From positions 1 to 16,383 of the forward strand of contig CAKSXP010000015.1 in assembly GCA_934515035.1 (NCBI GenBank): a DNA stretch of 16,383 bases. Reading direction: 5' to 3'. The stretch's first letter is position 1. Each line of letters begins with the position of its first letter. The position numbers and the translations under genes are program-made. The DNA comes from an uncultured Oscillospiraceae bacterium (GTDB lineage Bacteria > Bacillota > Clostridia > Oscillospirales > Oscillospiraceae). The notes below the pieces were generated by a model, which saw only the letters and a list, made by a program, of their open reading frames with translations, searched no databases and was not told the DNA's origin. This document shows, one piece after another, positions 10,377 through 16,383 of this stretch.

Positions 10377-12929
10377 ATGTCCGACTTTTTTGTAAACGGG
10401 GCGCCGGTGACGGTCGAGGAAAACCGCAGTCTGATGAGCTTTCTGCGCGACGATCTGCGCCTGACCTCCGTCAAGGACGGGTGCAGCGAGGGCGCCTGCG
10501 GCGCCTGCACCGTGCTGATAGACGGAAGATCCTCCCGCGCCTGCATCTGGAAAACGGACCGGCTCGAGGGTAAAAGCGTCGTCACCGTCGAGGGCCTTTC
10601 CGATTTTGAAAAGCGGGTATATACCTATGCCTTCGGCGAGGCGGGCGCCGTCCAGTGCGGCTTCTGCACGCCCGGCATGGTGCTCTCGGCCAAGGCACTG
10701 CTCGATGTGAACCGGGACCCGACGGAGCAGGACGCGGCAAAGGCCATACGCGGCAATGTCTGCCGCTGCACGGGCTATGTCAAGATAATAAGGGCGATAA
10801 TGCTCGCGGCGGAGTGCTTCCGCACGGGCGTCGTACTGGAAACGGACACGGAGTGGACGCTCGGCGCGCCGGTCCACCGCGTTGACGTTGAGGAAAAGGT
10901 GCTCGGAACGGGAAAGTATCCCAACGACATTTACCTCGACGGCATGATATACGGCAGCGCCGTGCGCTCGGCCTATCCCCGCGCGCGCGTGCTCGGCATC
11001 GACGCCTCCGCGGCGCTGGCTCTGCCCGGCGTCGTCGGCGTGTTCACGGCGGAGGATATCCCCGGCCGGAACAAGGTCGGCCACCTCGTCAAGGACTGGG
11101 ACACGATGATCGCCGTTGGCGATATAACCCACTATCTCGGCGACGCCATATGCCTTGTCGCGGCGGAAACGCCGGAGATACTCGAGCAGGCAAAGGCGCT
11201 CGTCAGTGTGGAATATGAGCCGCTGGAGCCGGTGCGCTCGCCGGAGGAGTCCGCGCGGGAGGGCGCGCCGCTCGTCCACCGCTCCGGAAACCTGCTGGCG
11301 CACAAGCATATAAAGCGCGGCGATCCCGACGCGGCCATCGCCCGCTCAAAATACGTTCTGACGCAAAAATTCTCAACGCCGTGGACGGAGCACGCCTTTC
11401 TCGAGCCGGAGTGCGCCGTGGCATATCCGGAGGACGGCGGCGTTGTCATCCTGTCCTCCGATCAGGGCGCATACGACACGCAGCACGAGACGATGGGCAT
11501 GCTCGGCCTGCCCGCGGAAAAGATCCGCGTGCAGAACCAGCTCGTCGGCGGCGGCTTCGGCGGCAAGGAGGACGTCACCGTCCAGCACCACGCGGCGCTG
11601 ATCGCATATCTGACCGGCCGCCCCGTCAAGGTCCGGCTGACGAGAAACGAGAGCATCCTCATCCACCCGAAGCGCCACCCGATGGAAATGGAGTTTACGC
11701 TCGGCTGCGACGAAAACGGAATCATCCAGGGCGTCCGGGCGCAGGTCGTTTCCGATACGGGGGCATATGCCTCTCTGGGCGGCCCCGTGCTCGAGCGCGC
11801 CTGCACACACGCCGCCGGACCGTATAATTATCAGAACTTTGAGATAGACGGCAAGGCGTGGTATACGAACAACCCGTCGGCAGGCGCCTTCCGCGGCTTT
11901 GGCGTAACGCAGACCTGCTTCTGCATAGAGAGCCTTCTCAACCGAATGGCCGGGCTTGCCGGCATTTCGACCTGGGAGATCAGATACCGCAACGCGATAC
12001 GCCCCGGACAGGAGCTGCCCAACGGCCAGATCGCGGATGCCTCGACCGGCCTTGTCGAAACGCTGGAGGCCGTGAAGCCCTATTATGACGCGGGAAAATA
12101 CACCGGCATCGCCTGCGCGATGAAAAACGCGGGCGTCGGCGTCGGCATTCCCGATACGGGCCGCGTGCGGCTCGTCGTCGAGGGCGGAAAGCTGCATATC
12201 CTCGCGGGCGCGTCCTGCATCGGGCAGGGCCTCGGCACCGTGCTCGTCCAGATGGTCTGCGACCGGACGGGACTGCGCCCCGGCGACATCATATATGAGC
12301 GCTCGAACACATGGTCCGCGCCGGATTCCGGCACGACCTCCGGCTCGCGCCAGACGCTGTTTGCGGGCGAAGCCTGCCGCCGCGCCTGCGAGGGGCTGAG
12401 CCGGGCGCTGGAGGGCGCGTCCCTCGAACAGCTCGAGGGGCGGGAGTTCTACGGCGAATATCTCGGAAAAACGGACCCGCTCGGCGCGGATGTGCCGAAC
12501 CCCGTGAGCCATGTCGCCTATGGCTATGCCACGCAGCTCTGCGAGCTGGACGACGACGGAAAGCTCCTGCGCATAGTCGCGGCGCACGATGTCGGCCGCG
12601 CCGTCAACCCCCTCTCGGTCGAGGGACAGATCGAGGGCGGCGTCGTCATGTCGCTGGGCTATGCCCTGACGGAGCAATATCCGCTCGTGGATTGCAGGCC
12701 CACGGCAAAATTCGGCACGCTCGGGCTGTTCCGCGCGACGGAGGTCCCGGAGATAAAGCCGATAATAATCGAAAAAGAGGGGCTGGACGTCGCCTGCGGC
12801 GCGATAGGCATCGGCGAGATAACCTCGATACCGACGGCCCCCGCCGTAGCGGACGCATATTACCGCTATGACGGCATGTTCAGAACGTCGCTGCCGCTGG
12901 CGAATACGCCGTATGAGAGGAAAAAGTGA
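10377..12929 (+). CDS. Fused 2Fe-2S/molybdopterin hydroxylase (selenium-dependent xanthine dehydrogenase/XdhD type)
   Basis: 850 aa; ATG chosen because GAAGGAG lies 7 nt upstream and the promoter falls after the earlier in-frame ATG at 10149. Residues 1-160 bind two [2Fe-2S] clusters: C36, C41, C44, C56 (plant ferredoxin-like DGCSEGACGAC) and C94, C97, C129, C131 (QCGFC, NVCRCTGY). Residues about 165-850 are the molybdopterin part of the xanthine oxidase family, with GGGFGGKED (391-399), GAFRGFG, GQGLGTVL and the catalytic glutamate E814 in GIGEITSIPTAP. There is no FAD domain. The size and fusion match the family annotated as selenium-dependent xanthine dehydrogenase (TIGR03311) and E. coli XdhD. 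The likely reaction is hydroxylation of a purine or similar N-heterocycle. Selenium dependence is family knowledge, not visible here; the enzyme contains no in-frame TGA selenocysteine. Its stop abuts that of the mocA-type gene. Confidence 0.9.
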   Translation: MSDFFVNGAPVTVEENRSLMSFLRDDLRLTSVKDGCSEGACGACTVLIDGRSSRACIWKTDRLEGKSVVTVEGLSDFEKRVYTYAFGEAGAVQCGFCTPGMVLSAKALLDVNRDPTEQDAAKAIRGNVCRCTGYVKIIRAIMLAAECFRTGVVLETDTEWTLGAPVHRVDVEEKVLGTGKYPNDIYLDGMIYGSAVRSAYPRARVLGIDASAALALPGVVGVFTAEDIPGRNKVGHLVKDWDTMIAVGDITHYLGDAICLVAAETPEILEQAKALVSVEYEPLEPVRSPEESAREGAPLVHRSGNLLAHKHIKRGDPDAAIARSKYVLTQKFSTPWTEHAFLEPECAVAYPEDGGVVILSSDQGAYDTQHETMGMLGLPAEKIRVQNQLVGGGFGGKEDVTVQHHAALIAYLTGRPVKVRLTRNESILIHPKRHPMEMEFTLGCDENGIIQGVRAQVVSDTGAYASLGGPVLERACTHAAGPYNYQNFEIDGKAWYTNNPSAGAFRGFGVTQTCFCIESLLNRMAGLAGISTWEIRYRNAIRPGQELPNGQIADASTGLVETLEAVKPYYDAGKYTGIACAMKNAGVGVGIPDTGRVRLVVEGGKLHILAGASCIGQGLGTVLVQMVCDRTGLRPGDIIYERSNTWSAPDSGTTSGSRQTLFAGEACRRACEGLSRALEGASLEQLEGREFYGEYLGKTDPLGADVPNPVSHVAYGYATQLCELDDDGKLLRIVAAHDVGRAVNPLSVEGQIEGGVVMSLGYALTEQYPLVDCRPTAKFGTLGLFRATEVPEIKPIIIEKEGLDVACGAIGIGEITSIPTAPAVADAYYRYDGMFRTSLPLANTPYERKK

Positions 12930-13493
12930 TCAGAAAAGCTCCATATCCCGCTTATAGTCAATGTCCATAAGCTCCCGCGCGGGGACCTCGAGGGTCACGA
13001 GCGCTTCCGGATGATTTCTGATGACCGCGCTTCCGCCGCGGTCGCCGGTCAGCGCGCGGAGCTCCGCAAAGAAGCGCGCCGGAAAAATGCAGGGGTTGCC
13101 GCGCGTCCCGCCGGAGGCGAGCGCCGCTATGCGCGAAGGATCGCGCAGAAAAAGGTCGATAAGGCGCGAAACGCTCTCCCGCGAGAGCATGGGCTGGTCG
13201 GAGACGAGGAACATCGCGCCGCCGGCGTCGCCCAGCGCGTCCAGACCGAGCCGCACCGTGCGGCTCGCGCCCAGGTCCGGCCGGTCGTTTATAACGGAGA
13301 CAAAGCCGTATTTTTCCGCGAGAGCTGCGGCGCGCCCGCCCCGGGACACGACGCATACGCGCTCGAAGCGCCCGTCCGGAACGGCGTCGAGCGCCCGTTC
13401 GATAAGCGTTCTGCCGTCCAGAACGGCGAAAAGCTTGTCTTCGCCGAAGCGCGAAGCGCGCCCCGCCGCCATGACGACACAACCGAGTTTCAT
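12930..13493 (-). CDS. mocA: Molybdopterin cytidylyltransferase, MocA/YgfJ type
   Basis: 187 aa nucleotidyltransferase that would transfer CMP from CTP to molybdopterin-Mo, giving the cytosine-dinucleotide cofactor used by xanthine oxidase-family enzymes. The N-terminal nucleotide loop is MAAGRASRFGEDK (8-20). AAG rather than the AGG of MobA points to CTP use. Further hallmarks are SDQP (98-101, metal/nucleotide site), GNPCIFP (132-138), GDRGG (150-154) and DIDY (177-180). Related proteins are known next to selenium-dependent molybdenum hydroxylases. The ATG is preceded by AAAGGGGCGG. The gene is divergent from xdhA and convergent with the fused hydroxylase gene, with no base between the two stop codons. 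A GTP-using MobA is less likely. Confidence 0.88.
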   Translation of the reverse strand: MKLGCVVMAAGRASRFGEDKLFAVLDGRTLIERALDAVPDGRFERVCVVSRGGRAAALAEKYGFVSVINDRPDLGASRTVRLGLDALGDAGGAMFLVSDQPMLSRESVSRLIDLFLRDPSRIAALASGGTRGNPCIFPARFFAELRALTGDRGGSAVIRNHPEALVTLEVPARELMDIDYKRDMELF

Positions 13494-13507
13494 GATTACC
13501 GCCCCTT

Positions 13508-13537
13508 TTGATACCGAATATCCATATACACTATATT
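13508..13537 (+). promoter_or_regulatory. Promoter of xdhA, overlapping the divergent mocA promoter
   Basis: TTGATA (13508-13513) and TATATT (13532-13537) are separated by 18 bp on the + strand. The predicted leader of about 100 nt includes a 6-bp hairpin (GCCGCC-GAGC-GGCGGC, 13607-13622) that ends 4 nt before the CAGGAGG ribosome binding site of xdhA. Confidence 0.6.
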
Positions 13538-13562
13538 AAGGCAGCACGGCGCGTTCCGGCAA
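13533..13562 (-). promoter_or_regulatory. Promoter of the mocA-type gene, sharing its -10 with the xdhA promoter
   Basis: On the - strand TTGCCG and TAATAT are separated by 18 bp. The -10 occupies 13533-13538, nearly the same bases as the + strand -10 (13532-13537), so two RNA polymerases could not occupy both promoters at once. The leader to the ATG would be about 33 nt. Confidence 0.5.
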
Positions 13563-13641
13563 GAGCGATTTGCGGACAAAGCGCCGCTGCCCGGGAAAAA
13601 AATAACGCCGCCGAGCGGCGGCAGACAGGAGGCCGAAAAGA

Positions 13642-15930
13642 TTGAGCAGGAGCGTAGGAAAGAGCATGCCGCGCGTGGACGCCTTCGACAAGGCCACCGG
13701 CAGAGCCAGATATACCGACGATCTTTGCACACCGGATGCGCTCGTTGCAAAGGTCCTTCATTCAACGATAGCCCACGGATACGTCAGGAGCATCGACGTT
13801 TCCGAGGCGGAGAGGGTCCCCGGCGTGGTAAAGGTGCTGACCTGCTTCGACGTGCCGGACATCCGTTTCCCGACGGCGGGACATCCGTGGTCAACGGACC
13901 CCGATCATCAGGACATAGCGGACAGAAAGCTTCTCAACGCGCACGTCCGGTATTACGGGGACGACGTGGCCGCGGTCATCGCGGAAAACGAGGTCGCCGC
14001 GGCGCAGGCTCTGCGCAGCATCCGGGTGGAATATGACGTTCTGCCCTTCGTTCTGGACGCGCAGGAGGCCATGAAGCCGGGCGCGCCCGTCATACACGAG
14101 GAGTTTCCCGATAACGTCCTCAAGCACACGTCCTCCCGTGCGGGGGACTATGCGGAGGCGATAAAGCAGCCCGGCCTCATAAAGGTCGAGGGCTGGTATG
14201 ACACCCCGACCGTGCAGCATTGCCACATCGAGAACCATATCTGCTATGCAAGCGAGGAGGGCGGGCGCATCACCGTCGTCTCTTCAACGCAGATACCGCA
14301 TATCGTGCGGCGCATCGTCGGTCAGGCTCTCGGCATCCCCTGGGGCCGCGTGCGCGTCATAAAGCCCTATATCGGCGGCGGCTTCGGCAACAAGCAGGAC
14401 GCGCTGTATGAGCCGCTGTGCGCCTGGCTGTCAACGCAGGCCGGCGGCAGGCTGGTCAAGCTGGATGTTTCGCGCGAGGAGACCTTCGTTTCCAACCGCG
14501 TGCGCCATGCGATACGCTTTCATATCATAAGCTGGCTGCGGCCCGACGGCAGCTTTGCCGCGCGAAAGCTGGAGATGTTCTCCAATCAGGGCGCATATGC
14601 CTCCCACGGCCACAGCATCGCCGCCAAGGGCATGGGCTCGTTCCCGCAGCTCTACCCCTGCGAAAACTATGAGTGTGATTCCTATACGGTGTTCACGAAC
14701 CGCCCGGCCGCCGGAGCCATGCGCGGCTACGGCATGCCGCAGACGACTTTTGCCGTCGAGTCCCACACGGAGGACTGCGTCCGCGCGCTCGGCGCGGACC
14801 CGCTGGAGTTCCGCCTGAAGAACCTCATGCCCGTCGGCTATACCGACGCCTTCACCCACAACGTCAACTGGACAAATTCCTTTGAACAGTGCCTTGAAAA
14901 GGCGATGACGGCCATCGATTACAGACGGAAGGTGGAGGAATATAAAAACCAGACGGGCCCCATCCGGCGCGGCGTCGGCATATCCGTTTTCTGGTATAAC
15001 ACCGCCGTATGGCCGATATCGCTGGAGAGCTCGAGCTGCCGCCTTGTGCTCAATCAGGATGGTTCGCTCCAGTTCCAGACCGGCGAAACGGAGATCGGGC
15101 AGGGCTGCGACACGGCCTACTGCCAGATGGTCGCGGACGCCGTCGGCGTTCCGTTCGAGAGCGTCCACGCCGTCTCGACACAGGATACGGACGTAACGCC
15201 CTTCGGCACCGGAGCCTATGCCTCCCGCCAGACCTATGTCGGCGGCTTTGCCATCACAAAGACCGCGAAGCTTCTGCGCGAAAAGATACTCGATTATGCC
15301 CACATCCTGACCGGCCTGCCCGCGGAGGAGCTTGACCTTGCGGACGGGAACATCACCGGCAAAGGCGGCGAAACGCTGATGACGCTCGGCGAACTGGCAA
15401 CTCAGGCGCTTTACAGCATGGAGGACAGCCGCCACCTGACGGCCGAGAGCACCGCGCAGATAAAATCGAACGCATATTCCTTCGGCTGCGCGATCGCGGA
15501 GGTCGAGGTCGATATTCCGATGTGCAAAGTGAAGCTTCTGAACATCGTGAACGTCCATGACTGCGGCACGCTGATAAACCCCGCGCTGGCGGAGGCACAG
15601 GTCCACGGCGGAATGAGCATGGCCATCGGCTATGCGCTCGGGGAGCAGCTGCTGTTCGACGAAAAGACGGGAAAGCCGCTGAACAACAATCTGCTCGATT
15701 ATAAGCTCTCGACGATGATGGACCACCCGCATCTGGAGGCGGAGTTCGTCGAGAATGCGGAGCCGACAAGCCCCTTCGGAACAAAGGCCCTTGGCGAGCC
15801 GCCCGCCTGTCCCGGCGCTCCCGCGATACGCAATGCGATAGCAAACGCCGCAGGCGTTTACATAGACAAAGTGCCCATAACGCCGCATGTGATGTTTGAG
15901 GAGTTTTCAAAAGCAGGAATAATAAAATAG
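13642..15930 (+). CDS. xdhA: XdhA-type xanthine dehydrogenase molybdenum-binding subunit
   Basis: 762 aa, TTG start chosen because CAGGAGG lies 9 nt upstream and the protein then begins at the usual point (RVDAFDKATGRARYTDD). From memory it resembles E. coli XdhA throughout, e.g. IAHGYVRSI, SSTQIPHIVRRIVGQALGIP, IGGGFGNKQD (244-253), GAYASHGHSIA, AGAMRGYG, TQDTDVTPFGTGA(Y/F)ASRQ, NVHDCGTLINPALAEAQVHG, and the catalytic glutamate E719 in ALGEPP. It binds the molybdopterin cofactor and hydroxylates xanthine or a similar purine; electrons normally leave through [2Fe-2S] (XdhC) and FAD (XdhB) subunits. Neither gene follows within the 450 bp left in the window. Either they lie elsewhere or this subunit uses another electron partner. 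Length is normal. Promoter at 13508-13537. Confidence 0.93.
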   Translation: MSRSVGKSMPRVDAFDKATGRARYTDDLCTPDALVAKVLHSTIAHGYVRSIDVSEAERVPGVVKVLTCFDVPDIRFPTAGHPWSTDPDHQDIADRKLLNAHVRYYGDDVAAVIAENEVAAAQALRSIRVEYDVLPFVLDAQEAMKPGAPVIHEEFPDNVLKHTSSRAGDYAEAIKQPGLIKVEGWYDTPTVQHCHIENHICYASEEGGRITVVSSTQIPHIVRRIVGQALGIPWGRVRVIKPYIGGGFGNKQDALYEPLCAWLSTQAGGRLVKLDVSREETFVSNRVRHAIRFHIISWLRPDGSFAARKLEMFSNQGAYASHGHSIAAKGMGSFPQLYPCENYECDSYTVFTNRPAAGAMRGYGMPQTTFAVESHTEDCVRALGADPLEFRLKNLMPVGYTDAFTHNVNWTNSFEQCLEKAMTAIDYRRKVEEYKNQTGPIRRGVGISVFWYNTAVWPISLESSSCRLVLNQDGSLQFQTGETEIGQGCDTAYCQMVADAVGVPFESVHAVSTQDTDVTPFGTGAYASRQTYVGGFAITKTAKLLREKILDYAHILTGLPAEELDLADGNITGKGGETLMTLGELATQALYSMEDSRHLTAESTAQIKSNAYSFGCAIAEVEVDIPMCKVKLLNIVNVHDCGTLINPALAEAQVHGGMSMAIGYALGEQLLFDEKTGKPLNNNLLDYKLSTMMDHPHLEAEFVENAEPTSPFGTKALGEPPACPGAPAIRNAIANAAGVYIDKVPITPHVMFEEFSKAGIIK

Positions 15931-16017
15931 GGGAGTAATCTTTATTATTATAAATATTTACCTTATTTTTCTGCTTTTTTCTTTTAGCTTTACCGAGGTG
16001 GGTCTCTTTCAGAGGGA

Positions 16018-16047
16018 CATACTTTTCCGCTTGTCCGGAAAAGTATG
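16018..16047. repeat. 12-bp palindrome, dispersed-repeat type
   Basis: CATACTTTTCCG-CTTGTC-CGGAAAAGTATG forms a perfect 12-bp stem. It is not followed by T-runs. A related string (CCGGACAGGAAAAAGCATACG) occurs at about 3990-4010, compared with CCGGACAAGCGGAAAAGTATG here read on the - strand. This hints at two relics of one repeat family. Confidence 0.6.
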
Positions 16048-16058
16048 CAAAAGGGACA

Positions 16059-16094
16059 CACAAGGGGGACTCTTACAGAGCCGTCCCCCTTGTG
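16059..16094. repeat. 12-bp palindrome with 12-nt loop
   Basis: CACAAGGGGGAC and GTCCCCCTTGTG pair perfectly around TCTTACAGAGCC. It lies 11 bp from the previous palindrome and probably belongs to the same repetitive element. No T-run follows on either strand, so it is not a standard terminator. Confidence 0.65.
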
Positions 16095-16244
16095 AATCCC
16101 CCTCCTAAGGGGCAGCCGGGTACTTCTGGGCTCAAAGAGGGCTTTGCAAATCGTTACGTCTGATCAACCGCGCTGCTCACGCTACGCGCGGGGGATGATT
16201 TGTTGTACAATAGTTAGCGCTTTTTATCTCAGACGAGAGACCAA

Positions 16245-16383
16245 TTAAGGCTCCCTTGTGTAAAGGGAGCTGTCAGCGAAGCTGACTGAGGGATTGATAA
16301 TATACTATATTTGCCTGCTTTTTCGGCAAAAATCAAACTTTTCAGCTTACAATCCCTCCGTCACGGCTGACGCCGTGCCACCT
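16245..16383. mobile_element. MITE-like palindromic element, truncated by the window end
   Basis: Starts at TTAAGG, followed by stem GCTCCCTT-GTGTA-AAGGGAGC (16250-16270), stem GTCAGC-GAA-GCTGAC (16272-16286), and GAGGGATTG (16288-16296). A mirror half follows an AT-rich core with stem TTGCC/GGCAA (16311-16329): CAATCCCTC (16350-16358) and CACGGC-TGAC-GCCGTG (16362-16377). No transposase is inside. The symmetry predicts a closing GGGAGG...CTTAA-type end just beyond the window. Sequences of this kind are scattered in Oscillospiraceae genomes (general knowledge). Which end is first and the exact borders are uncertain. Confidence 0.55.

Larger units (their letters stand above)
15931..16244. other. 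Gene-free region after xdhA: AT-rich stretch, then palindromic sequence
   Basis: Bases 15931-15990 are AT-rich with T-runs but I see no clear intrinsic terminator for xdhA. From about 15994 the sequence becomes a chain of inverted repeats (16018-16047 and 16059-16094, listed separately; a weaker CCCC/GGGG stem near 16098-16114; CCGCG/CGCGG near 16169-16192). I see no coding frame with an RBS, no tRNA and no promoter of note. Confidence 0.6.

Noticed and set aside
15353..16063. 236-codon open frame on the - strand over the end of xdhA and the following repeats
   Set aside because: Antisense to a confidently identified gene, rich in Arg/Ser/Pro, no RBS; it is a shadow frame.

Overview
The window looks like a piece of chromosome from a GC-rich anaerobic Firmicute, most likely an Oscillospiraceae/Eubacteriales gut-type bacterium. 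The grounds are AGGAGG-type ribosome binding sites throughout, Firmicute-style sigma-A promoters, clostridial-type proteins (SerRS, MscL, a PucR regulator, a fused Fe-S/molybdenum hydroxylase), and a palindromic TTAAGGCTCCCTT element at the right edge of a kind I associate with this group. The assignment is inference; no rRNA or taxonomic marker beyond serS is present.

Left block (1-3980, + strand): the last 16 codons of an upstream gene (possibly parB), then serS, a secreted protein with a copper-amine-oxidase-N-type stalk domain and YD-like repeats, mscL, and a membrane-anchored protein of unknown function. Gaps are 33-54 bp and each gene has its own ribosome binding site, so they could share a transcript. 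A gap with three stem-loops (3981-4201) separates them from convergent genes.

Middle block (4202-9573, - strand): a divergently evolving pair of unknown function and a regulator. A 907-aa protein has a right-handed beta-helix, a collagen-like Gly-Gly-Pro/polyproline insert and a C-terminal module. A separate 221-aa protein downstream is a paralogue of that C-terminal module. By eye the module resembles the Csx3 (Crn3) fold but lacks most of its catalytic residues, and no CRISPR locus is present. Upstream lies a PucR-family activator gene with a near-consensus promoter.

Intergenic 9574-10376: 803 bp with no convincing protein gene. It holds the pucR promoter, a run of GC-rich stem-loops ending in a very strong intrinsic terminator (10231-10265), and after that a separate consensus promoter (TTGCAA-17-TATAAT) for the next gene. 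This arrangement suggests an independent structured non-coding RNA of about 500 nt.

Right block (10377-15930): a molybdenum-hydroxylase island. A fused [2Fe-2S]2/molybdopterin hydroxylase of the selenium-dependent xanthine dehydrogenase/XdhD type (+) meets, stop to stop, a MocA-type molybdopterin cytidylyltransferase gene (-). That gene is divergent from xdhA (+), which encodes a stand-alone XdhA-type molybdenum subunit and starts with TTG. The cytidylyltransferase would make the cytosine-dinucleotide form of the cofactor for one or both hydroxylases. PucR next door suggests purine-responsive control. No FAD subunit, no separate Fe-S subunit and no selenium-insertion gene lies in the window.

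Right edge (15931-16383): AT-rich sequence, then palindromic repeats and the start of a MITE-like element cut by the window end.
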